NCBI RefSeq assembly: GCF_026930205.1
Contig: NZ_JANHOI010000002.1
Coordinates: 124,001 to 188,000, forward strand
Length of the DNA: 64,000 bases
Reading direction: 5' to 3'
From: Bartonella sp. 220B
GTDB lineage: Bacteria > Pseudomonadota > Alphaproteobacteria > Rhizobiales > Rhizobiaceae
Of this stretch, positions 19,110 through 26,192 are shown in pieces (within the stretch, counting starts at the first letter, position 1; every line of letters starts with the position of its first letter). The notes beneath the pieces are model-generated. The model was not told the DNA's origin. It searched no databases and was given only the letters and a program-made list of their open reading frames with translations. Position numbers and translations under genes: made by a program.

Positions 19110-21280
19110 AAAAGAAAATTCTTGTATTACCTGGGGATGGGGTGGGGCCAGAAGTTTGTGATACAGCACTGATGGTTTTAGAGAAATTTCAGTTGCCGAT
19201 TGAATTAGCTTATGGCGCTATTGGTTGGGAATGTTGGAAACAGGAAGGAGATCCTGTTCCTCAAGAAACTTGGCAAAAAATCAATGATTGTGATGCTGTT
19301 TTGCTTGGTGCTGTGACTAGTAAAGGGAAAGAAGCTGCTTTAAAGGAGCTTGCACCACATTTAAGGGAGAGGCAACTTCCCTATGTTTCGCCTGTTGTTC
19401 AGCTTCGCCAAAAGTTAGGCTTGTTTGCGAATATACGACCTGTAAGATATATTGTTGGTTCAAAAAGACCTTTTCATTTTTGTGTTATCAGGGAAAATAG
19501 TGAGGGTCTCTATGCGGGGCTTGATTTTCGCGGTGTCACTCCTGAAACAGCAACATGGTTAAAGCATCCCAATTTGACAAAATATGGTCTTGAAGAGGCC
19601 GCATGGACAGTGCGGTTGCAGACACGTTTTGGTTTAGAGCGGTTGTTTGAATATGCTTTTTCTTATGCACGGAGATATGGTTTTAAGCGGGTTACTTTTG
19701 CTGATAAGCCAAATGTCATGAGAGAAAGTGGTCAATTTGCTCAAGAAATTTTTGAGAAAGTGGCTCAAAATTATTCCGAAATTGAAGCAGATATACACAA
19801 TGTTGATGCGGTTGCTTTGTGGATTGTCACAAAACCAGAGCAGTTTGGTGTGATTGTTGCTGAAAATATGTTTGGTGATATTCTCTCTGATCTTGGTGCT
19901 GGAGTAATGGGTGGATTGGGATTGGCACCGAGTGCAAATGTGGGAAGCAAGATTGCGTATTTTGAGCCTGTTCATGGCAGTGCACCACGTATTGCTGGGC
20001 AGAATAAAGCTAATCCTTCTGCCATGCTTTACACTACAGCCTTACTCTTGGAGCATTTAGGTTTTCAGGATGCAGCACAACAATTGTCTGAGAGTGTTGA
20101 TCAGGTTATTCGCGCTGGGAAAACTGTAACTTATGATTTAGGAGGTTTAGCCACCACGCGTCAAATGGCTGAAGCTGTTCTTCATTCTCTTGTAAATCCT
20201 GTCTCTGTTTGTCGAGCGGCGATTATTACGGTTGGTGATGAGCTCCTTTCAGGACAATATCTGAATACGAATTTGCAGGATTTGAGTCAAAGCTTGAACA
20301 AGAGAAATATTCAAGTGACACGTCATTTTGTTTGCGCCGATCAATTACAGCAAATCAGTGAGACAGTGGTTGCGTGTCTTGGACAAGAAGATCTCATCAT
20401 TATCAGTGGAGGATTAGGACCAACATCTGACGATAAAACGCGTGATGCGATTGCTCAAGCTGTGCAAAAGCCTTTGGTCCATCATGAAGCGGTTTGGCAA
20501 ACGATAAAAGGTCAATTGCAACGGTTAGGGATTGCACCTGATAGCAATAATGCCCGTCAGGCATTGTTTCTTGAGACGGCACAAGTCCTTGATAACCCTA
20601 CGGGGACAGCACCTGGTTTTTATCTCTCCTGTAGTGGAAGTTCTCTTGTTGTTTTGCCTGGTCCTCCCACCCAGGCTCTTTCACTTTTAGAACATTATTT
20701 AGAATACGGTGAAAAGAAGTATTCTGCTGTATCGCGTGCTCAATATGCGTGGACTTTGATTGGAATTGATGAAAGTACCATTGCGCATTGGGTTGATAGT
20801 CATTTTGCTAATGAACCGTTTGAGCGGCATTTTTTATGGAAAAGTCCTTATGTCCTTGTGCAACTGATTGGTCAGTCATCAACACCCTTGGCTCAACATT
20901 TAATCGAAGAATTTGAAGATCATTTTCGTTCATACTTGGTTGGTGCAGAAATTACCACTGCTTGCCAACAATTAGCAAAATATGCAGAAGTTCACTGGTC
21001 AGCAAGTAATCCGATGCTTTTAAAATATTTTCAACAAACGGAAAAAAATGAGAAAACTCTTCCACAGCTTGAGGTTAAGGTTAGCTTATCGCCTTCTTTA
21101 GAAGTATTAGAAAACCAAAAAGAAAGCCTTGGACATGCGACTATGACTGTACGAATTGACGGGTTTGGTGATGATCATATCACGTTTCCTTATACGCGAC
21201 CGCTTTTAGGCGTAGTCTTACAGGAATATGCAGCTTGGTCGGTTTTAAAAAGATATTTGAAAGCTGAAGATCGTAGATGA
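19106..21280 (+). CDS. Fusion of an isocitrate/isopropylmalate dehydrogenase-like enzyme with a CinA-type domain
   Basis: This 724-residue protein joins two normally separate families. Residues 1-360 are a decarboxylating beta-hydroxyacid dehydrogenase: LPGDGVGPEV near 7, RENSEGLYAG near 129-138 with the catalytic Tyr, FADKPNVM near 198 with the catalytic Lys, and NMFGDILSDLGAG near 253 with metal-binding aspartates. The RENSEGLYAG form is closer to isocitrate/homoisocitrate than to isopropylmalate enzymes. From about 369 a MoCF/CinA N-terminal domain follows (AIITVGDELLSG, ISGGLGPTSDDKTRDAI near 432, NPTGTAPGF near 496, LPGPPTQ near 517). A CinA-like middle segment (GIDESTIA near 552) and about 150 unassigned residues complete it. 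CinA proteins of COG1058 hydrolyse ADP-ribose. The frame is continuous, with no sign of a read-through error. Confidence 0.85.
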   Translation: MKKKILVLPGDGVGPEVCDTALMVLEKFQLPIELAYGAIGWECWKQEGDPVPQETWQKINDCDAVLLGAVTSKGKEAALKELAPHLRERQLPYVSPVVQLRQKLGLFANIRPVRYIVGSKRPFHFCVIRENSEGLYAGLDFRGVTPETATWLKHPNLTKYGLEEAAWTVRLQTRFGLERLFEYAFSYARRYGFKRVTFADKPNVMRESGQFAQEIFEKVAQNYSEIEADIHNVDAVALWIVTKPEQFGVIVAENMFGDILSDLGAGVMGGLGLAPSANVGSKIAYFEPVHGSAPRIAGQNKANPSAMLYTTALLLEHLGFQDAAQQLSESVDQVIRAGKTVTYDLGGLATTRQMAEAVLHSLVNPVSVCRAAIITVGDELLSGQYLNTNLQDLSQSLNKRNIQVTRHFVCADQLQQISETVVACLGQEDLIIISGGLGPTSDDKTRDAIAQAVQKPLVHHEAVWQTIKGQLQRLGIAPDSNNARQALFLETAQVLDNPTGTAPGFYLSCSGSSLVVLPGPPTQALSLLEHYLEYGEKKYSAVSRAQYAWTLIGIDESTIAHWVDSHFANEPFERHFLWKSPYVLVQLIGQSSTPLAQHLIEEFEDHFRSYLVGAEITTACQQLAKYAEVHWSASNPMLLKYFQQTEKNEKTLPQLEVKVSLSPSLEVLENQKESLGHATMTVRIDGFGDDHITFPYTRPLLGVVLQEYAAWSVLKRYLKAEDRR

Positions 21281-22108
21281 TATTCTGGAGGGTAGTAAAA
21301 ACACTGACTCAATCATTGCTCTTCCTCAGGTTAGCAGTGTTGTTTTGATGCTTTAGATTGGTTGTATTTGCTAGCAGATTTCTTTGATATGAAACAATAT
21401 TAAAGTGGTAATAAATAAATAGAAAATATTTTATTCTCAACAGTTTTTCAGGACAATACGAGTATTGTTATTCAAGTTTTGTTAGGGATATTCTTGAGAA
21501 TAGAAATTCTGTATTATTTTTTTACAACAAATATTTATACATTTTAAGCTAAAAATCACGTGCCTATATGCGTATGGGAAGAATTATTATTGCATGATAA
21601 AATTGCAATGACTCATGGCGTTTATTTTTTTTAGCTCAGGGGAAGAACTTGGCATGTGTTGATTAAGAGATGAAGGATATTTTTTCAAGAGGATAGCCAA
21701 AGCATCGTTCATTTTTCTGACAATAAATTGCCATAAAATAGCAGTATTTTCCAGGACTGTTATGCTCTCACATAATGGTTAGGTATTATCTCTCATGTGT
21801 ACTGATCTCTCAGGATTATTCAAGTGCGTAAAACAGAATTGTTTTGTATGCAAGATACAAAGGAATATTCTTTCAGCGGTTTTGCTATGTTCTTATTGGT
21901 TTCTTGATGGGCAATTTTCAGTCATGTTTGAAAATGCATCATTCGTTGTTGAGTAAGAGCTTTTTTGCTGAGTTAATTTTTAAAGCATCATTCTTAGTAT
22001 TTGAGTGTTTGAATATAAAAAATTTTCAAAAATTGTTCCTCCCTCATTTCGTAGACTGTCTATTATAATGTGCGGTGGTACTTGTGAATGAAAAAAGGAA
22101 AGATTTCC
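21281..22108. other. Intergenic region downstream of the fusion gene
   Basis: These 828 bp contain a few short frames with no family features. One, at 21844-22068, has a hydrophobic, Phe-rich translation and no ribosome-binding site, and I do not call it. No clear terminator follows the fusion gene. The right end carries AAGGAAAG at 22094-22101, the likely ribosome-binding site of the amidase gene. Confidence 0.4.
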
Positions 22109-23062
22109 ATGTATCAGATTGACTACAACAGTTATCGTTCTATTAGGAGCTTTAATCGTCGTGTTCGTTTTCTTGTAATGCATTATACTTCACTGAATTT
22201 TAAAGAGTCAGTTATGGCTCTTACAGGAGAAAAGGTTAGTGCACACTATCTTGTTCCTGATCCAACAGAGCAGACATATCTTGAGGCCGGTTTTAAGGAT
22301 ATGCGTATCTTTAATCTTGTTGATGAAAGTGAGCGCGCATGGCATGCGGGTGTCAGTTCATGGGCTGGGCATAGTAATTTAAATGATACATCTATTGGAA
22401 TTGAAATAGTTAATTTAGCAACGGGCTATTCTGTTTCGTCAGACAAGACGTATGTTGAAACATCTTTAAAGGATATGCGCGTTTTAAATCCAGTTCATAA
22501 AGATGCAAATGAATTACAGGTTGGCTCATGGATTGAAAAAAGGCATGTGAGCAGTACAGTTTTGCCCTTTGAGAATAATCATTTTTTTACCTGTAAAAAT
22601 GAGGGATTGATATTTCCTCCTTATAATCCAACGCAAATTGATGCAGTTAAGGAGCTTGCGTTGAATATTCTTCAACGATATCCAGATATTACGCCAACCG
22701 ATGTTGTTGGACACAGTGATATTGCCATTGGAAGAAAAATTGATCCAGGGGCTGCTTTCCCGTGGAAAGAACTTTATATGGCAGGGATAGGGGCATGGTA
22801 TGATGATGAACGAAAGCATCATTATCAGGAGCAGTTTTGTAAGAGTTTTCCATCCAAAGAAGATGTTTTGGCTCAGTTGAAATGTTATGGGTATGACATT
22901 TCTATTGCATGTAGCGAAATTGGATATAAAAATTTGATTCGAGCTTTTCAGCTTCATTTTCGTCAAGAAAATTATGATGGGATTCTGGATGTTGAAACCG
23001 CAGCGATTCTCTATGCTTTGGTAGATAAGTATTTTCCATCAGATTTATCCAGTTTATCTTAA
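22109..23062 (+). CDS. amiD: N-acetylmuramoyl-L-alanine amidase, AmiD-like, with an internal insertion
   Basis: This zinc amidase removes peptides from (anhydro)muramic acid. It aligns well with E. coli AmiD: FLVMHYTSLNF with the first zinc His, VSAHYLVPDP, AWHAGVSSW, NDTSIGIEI, and GHSDIAIGRKIDPGAAFPW with the other ligands. A C-terminal peptidoglycan-binding-type helical region follows (IRAFQLHFRQENYDG). Between SIGIEIVN and FPPYNPTQ there are about 60 extra residues that resemble an earlier segment of the same protein (see the repeat entry). AAGGAAAG at 22094-22101 supports ATG 22109 rather than ATG 22088. Unlike E. coli AmiD, no lipoprotein signal is visible, so a cytoplasmic location or non-classical export is possible. 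Confidence 0.85.
   Translation: MYQIDYNSYRSIRSFNRRVRFLVMHYTSLNFKESVMALTGEKVSAHYLVPDPTEQTYLEAGFKDMRIFNLVDESERAWHAGVSSWAGHSNLNDTSIGIEIVNLATGYSVSSDKTYVETSLKDMRVLNPVHKDANELQVGSWIEKRHVSSTVLPFENNHFFTCKNEGLIFPPYNPTQIDAVKELALNILQRYPDITPTDVVGHSDIAIGRKIDPGAAFPWKELYMAGIGAWYDDERKHHYQEQFCKSFPSKEDVLAQLKCYGYDISIACSEIGYKNLIRAFQLHFRQENYDGILDVETAAILYALVDKYFPSDLSSLS
22272..22533 (+). repeat. Partial direct duplication inside the amidase gene
   Basis: The segment at about 22272-22365 and the segment at about 22446-22533 are similar at both DNA and protein level. The proteins read TYLEAGFKDMRIFNLV then SSW, against TYVETSLKDMRVLNPV then GSW. The DNA shares AAGGATATGCG and flanking bases. The first copy matches the normal AmiD sequence; the second falls in the insertion and has lost the AWHAG histidine. 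Confidence 0.7.
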
Positions 23063-23954
23063 TTTTAAAGAAAGGGAGTTGCAACAATATAGGTTTTCTT
23101 AACAGAGTTTTTTGGCTTTCTGCCAATGAAGTTTCTCTGAAAGAGAGAAATTGTGATTGTTTTGAAAACAAAAATGACCTTGCAAAAGAATGAGTGAAAC
23201 AAGAAAAAAGTGATGCGTTTTTGAGGGGTAAGCTAAAGAATTCTGCTTTTTCGACTCTTTACGCGTCGCTTACCTTTCAAATTAGCTTTAAGAAATATAA
23301 AAATAAATGCTTCTACGGCAGTGTGAATGTATGCTCATAAAATAGACAAGGCGCATGTAAAATCAGAACATTGTGTATGGGGAAAAATATGATGTTTAAG
23401 AGTTTGTATAGAAAAAGTGACGCTTTAGAATGAATTTATGTATACAATATCTGATGCAAAAAACTATAGATTATGTGCATTGTTCTTGTATTATACAAGT
23501 AAAACTTAATAATAATTGAAATAAAAGAGTAAACAAAGCCTACATAGGGCTTTAAATATAAGTGTAATGGTTTTTGTTTTTTTATTGTATATTGTTTCTA
23601 TTCTTGGAAGCATATTTTCTGTTTATCAAAAATTACTGAAATTCCCCAAAAAGCTTGTGATGCATTTGAGCTTAGCCATTTTGGTTGAGAGCATTGCTGC
23701 GATTCATTGTCTAACACGTTTAAGAGATATTCCGCTCGTTTTTCATTGCTTTTGAGGAGATCTAGACAATTTAACAAAAGATCACCTTGGATAAAAATCC
23801 GTGTTCTTTGAATTGCATGTGCAAGATTTATGAAGGCACTTATCAGTCTTTATCTGATTCATTTGCTTGGAATATTAAGCAGCTTTTTACAGGGATAGTA
23901 ATTCATAAATAATAAGAGATGGTGTTATGATTATCACAAAGAGCTTCAAAAACA
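23063..23954. other. Intergenic region between the amidase and the porin terminator
   Basis: These 892 bp are AT-rich and have no gene I can support. A 62-codon plus-strand frame at 23567-23755 encodes a hydrophobic peptide (LLYIVSILGSIFSVYQ near its start), but it lacks a ribosome-binding site and I recognise no family. It could be a small membrane peptide or the stub of a lost gene. Confidence 0.4.
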
Positions 23955-23984
23955 AAAAACTGGCAACGTGTGTTGCCAGTTTTT
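23955..23984 (-). terminator. Rho-independent terminator of the porin gene
   Basis: A perfect 13-bp stem (23955-23967 with 23972-23984) closes a GTGT loop. Read on the minus strand the stem ends in GCCAGTTTTT. It lies 20 bp past the porin stop codon. The plus strand also ends in a T run, so it may work in both directions. Confidence 0.9.
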
Positions 23985-24004
23985 AAAAGTGTGATCTAAG
24001 AAGA

Positions 24005-25207
24005 TTAGAATGAGCGCTGGAAGCGAATCATACCTTGTAAAGCACTTTTTCCTTTCAGAGCATGTGTATATGCGCCACCACTTGCATCCTTGAGAGTGCG
24101 ATCATCATTCCAAGAAACATAAGTCAATTCAGGTGTAATTACAAAACCTGGAACCAAGGTGTAGGCAATATTTACAGAAGTTGCAAAAGTCTTGACAGCA
24201 CTGTAAGAAATTTGAGCGTTCAAATCTGCTTTTGGAGTAAGCTTGTAAGTTGCACCAGCCCAGGTAGCCCATTTTCCTCCCCAGTTTGCATAAATCGTTG
24301 TGTTCTGCCGTGATAAGACGTTGTTTTCATCCTTTTTATAATAATCAACGTTGTTTTTATAGCCACCCATTACCCATAGGTTCAAACGATCGTTGACATT
24401 GAAATCCATGCGTACTTTTGCTGCCCATTTTTTGTAATAAGCATCGTAAGCTGCCACCGTTGAAAAACCACCCCATTTTTGCATAAACTTCATACCCAAA
24501 ACGATATTGGGAGTGTATTTTTTTATTCCTTTACTTGGAAGACCATCTACAGGAACATCAACGATTATATCATCTTTATTTATGTAATAATATGTATTTT
24601 CGAGAGGGGTAGGGCCATCATCATTGCCTACTTCAGCTCCGATAATAGCAGAAAATCCGGTGTCACCACTAAAGGTGTAAGAAATAAAGTTTGTGCGCGT
24701 TGCACCTGCTGGTGCGATACTATCATCGTTTAGAACGTTTCCATAACCACCAGTCCAACTGTTAAAAATTGTATCATCAAGACCTATACGAAAACCACCA
24801 AGTTCAATGTAAGCGGCTGAGAGTTTTGCACCTGAACTGTCCTTACCATTGTCCCATTTTGAAGAGATACGTGCATAGGAACGAAGTGTTCCTAACTCTG
24901 TTTCAGAAGCAGTTTGAAAAACAAGAGTTAACTGTGACGATGCACCGTAGGTTTTTCTTTTCTCAGATAGTTGAGCATCAGTTATTGCATCTACGTTATC
25001 ACCACCCACAAACTCAGCGCGAACATTTCCTGACAAACGCATGCATGTCTCTGTTCCAGGGATATAGAAGTATCCTTTACCATATGCATCGCAAACGCGA
25101 ATATATTCTACAGGTTCTGGTTCTGCAATTGGTTTGGGAGCTGCTTGTGCTCCAGAAATCGCTAAAAAAGCTGCTGTAGAGCTCAAAAAGAGGGATTTAA
25201 TATTCAT
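24005..25207 (-). CDS. Outer membrane porin, Omp43/Omp2b family
   Basis: This 400-residue protein is an outer membrane beta-barrel porin of the Rhizobiales family that includes Brucella Omp2b and Bartonella Omp43. A signal peptide ends in SGAQA at residue 22, before APKPIAEPEPVEYIRVCDAYG, which is the family N-terminus. The two cysteines in VCDAYG and ETCMRLSG are conserved and probably form a disulphide. The barrel follows, rich in aromatic and alternating residues, and ends in MIRFQRSF with the C-terminal Phe needed for BAM recognition. GGAGATC precedes the ATG. A strong terminator follows. Bartonella Omp43 has been reported to bind endothelial cells; a function here is inferred by family. 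Confidence 0.9.
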   Translation of the reverse strand: MNIKSLFLSSTAAFLAISGAQAAPKPIAEPEPVEYIRVCDAYGKGYFYIPGTETCMRLSGNVRAEFVGGDNVDAITDAQLSEKRKTYGASSQLTLVFQTASETELGTLRSYARISSKWDNGKDSSGAKLSAAYIELGGFRIGLDDTIFNSWTGGYGNVLNDDSIAPAGATRTNFISYTFSGDTGFSAIIGAEVGNDDGPTPLENTYYYINKDDIIVDVPVDGLPSKGIKKYTPNIVLGMKFMQKWGGFSTVAAYDAYYKKWAAKVRMDFNVNDRLNLWVMGGYKNNVDYYKKDENNVLSRQNTTIYANWGGKWATWAGATYKLTPKADLNAQISYSAVKTFATSVNIAYTLVPGFVITPELTYVSWNDDRTLKDASGGAYTHALKGKSALQGMIRFQRSF

Positions 25208-25510
25208 ACTGGATCTCCAATGAAAGGTGTTTATTCTTCGTTAGGAATATTATTTGCTCAACTTATTTAAAGGCAAAAATACGCGATACTTAATTCTAGC
25301 TATACTGATCTTTTTTAAATATACAAATATGAAATCATATTTTTGAAGGATATTCATGTACTATTCAGGAGAATGTGGTAAAAAAAACACAATTTTTGTT
25401 TTGTTAACTTTTTGTCCTCTTGGATCAATAAACGAGAAAAATCTTAGATATTTTTGAAAAAGATAGAAAATGTCTTGAACTTTCTGTTGATACCCTTTAT
25501 GCACTCCCTT

Positions 25511-25601
25511 GGAGAGGTGGCCGAGTGGTCGAAGGCGCTCCCCTGCTAAGGGAGTAGGGCTCAAAAGGCTCTCGAGAGTTCGAATCTCTTCCTCTCCGCC
25601 A
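25511..25601 (+). tRNA. tRNA-Ser (anticodon GCT)
   Basis: The acceptor stem GGAGAGG (25511-25517) pairs with CCTCTCC (25591-25597), followed by the discriminator G and an encoded CCA. The D-loop (GGCCGAGTGGTCGAAGGC), the anticodon loop CTGCTAA with anticodon GCT, a long variable arm and the TTCGAAT T-loop are all present. The long variable arm is diagnostic of tRNA-Ser. About 130 bp downstream is an integrase-start fragment, so this tRNA may once have served as an integration site. Confidence 0.95.
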
Positions 25602-25635
25602 TTCTCAATAAAATCAATAGATTATCCAAAAGTTT

Positions 25636-25645
25636 GGGGGGGGGG
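25636..25645 (+). repeat. Poly-G tract of 10 bases
   Basis: Ten consecutive G residues sit 35 bp downstream of tRNA-Ser(GCT), in an otherwise AT-rich gap. Homopolymeric G tracts of this length are prone to slippage. No gene start is close enough to make phase variation likely. Confidence 0.85.
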
Positions 25646-25729
25646 TTAGTTTCCTTGATTCTTTTAACTTATTTTTCGGTCTATGCCGAACCTTTTTGAA
25701 GCTTTTTATTGCGTTCTATTGCTAGCTGT

Positions 25730-25920
25730 AAGACGATTCATTAAAGGCGTTTTTACTCCTTTCTCAACATTTTTTTATCCACACATCAGTCCCGCTTATG
25801 ATGTGCAAGCAAGTGATTTTAATTGATTCAAAATGAAATGATTTGAGATGAAAGAATCTTACAATATTCGGGGGTCTCATTTAATATGCAAAACAATAAA
25901 ATACTATTATAAATCAATAT
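25730..25920 (-). repeat. Integrase-leader repeat, copy A
   Basis: This segment is one of three similar copies. It begins with the first codons of a phage-type integrase on the minus strand (PLMNRL, with the ATG changed to ACG) and continues through its upstream region. Shared features include ATCCACAC, GCAAGCAAGTGATTTT, GATTGATTCAA-like sequence, GGGGGTCT and ATATGCAAAACA. The integrase body after the first codons is missing. It lies about 130 bp past tRNA-Ser. Confidence 0.8.
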
Positions 25921-26011
25921 TTGTAGTTATGATTTCCGATGAAAAGGAGAGTGAGTTTCTTAGAAAGGAGAGAGTCTTCAAGGAATAAAAACAATAGTTT
26001 TCAGAGATTAA

Positions 26012-26038
26012 AAAAGGCAGTACGTTGCACTGCCTTTT
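26012..26038 (-). terminator. Terminator hairpin downstream of the autotransporter gene
   Basis: A perfect 10-bp stem, AAAAGGCAGT with ACTGCCTTTT, closes a 7-nt loop. On the minus strand the stem continues into a T run. It lies about 150 bp past the autotransporter stop codon and is the best terminator in that gap. Confidence 0.85.
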
Positions 26039-26113
26039 CTCTTTAACTATTTACAATGATCTCGGCTTTTCTGTTTATGGGCAAGCATAAACGAAGGATA
26101 TAAGACGCCTGTT

Positions 26114-26192
26114 TTTACAGCCCCATATTAAATTTACAGCCTTGTTCCAAGATTTACAGTTTTATCTTAAGATTTATAGCCCCGTCTTAAAA
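26114..26192. repeat. Four tandem degenerate 20-bp repeats at the 3' end of the autotransporter gene
   Basis: Units of about 20 bp beginning TTTACAG (or TTTATAG) start at 26114, 26133, 26153 and 26173. The last unit spans the stop codon of the autotransporter gene at 26187. The copies agree best in the TTTACAG core and the TTAAGA/CCAAGA end. They lie between the gene and its terminator. Confidence 0.75.

Noticed and set aside
19106-21280. Plain leuB (leucine biosynthesis) for the fusion gene
   Set aside because: The RENSEGLYAG sequence is closer to isocitrate or homoisocitrate type enzymes, no other leucine genes are nearby, and the C-terminal half is a CinA-type domain.
21844-22068. 74-codon plus-strand frame before the amidase gene
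   Set aside because: Low-complexity hydrophobic translation, no ribosome-binding site and no recognised family.
23567-23755. 62-codon hydrophobic plus-strand frame
   Set aside because: It could be a small membrane peptide, but there is no ribosome-binding site or homology that I can recognise, so I list it only in the gap description.
25636-25645. Phase-variable switch at the G10 tract
   Set aside because: No coding start or promoter lies at a distance where slippage would matter; the nearest feature is the end of the tRNA gene.
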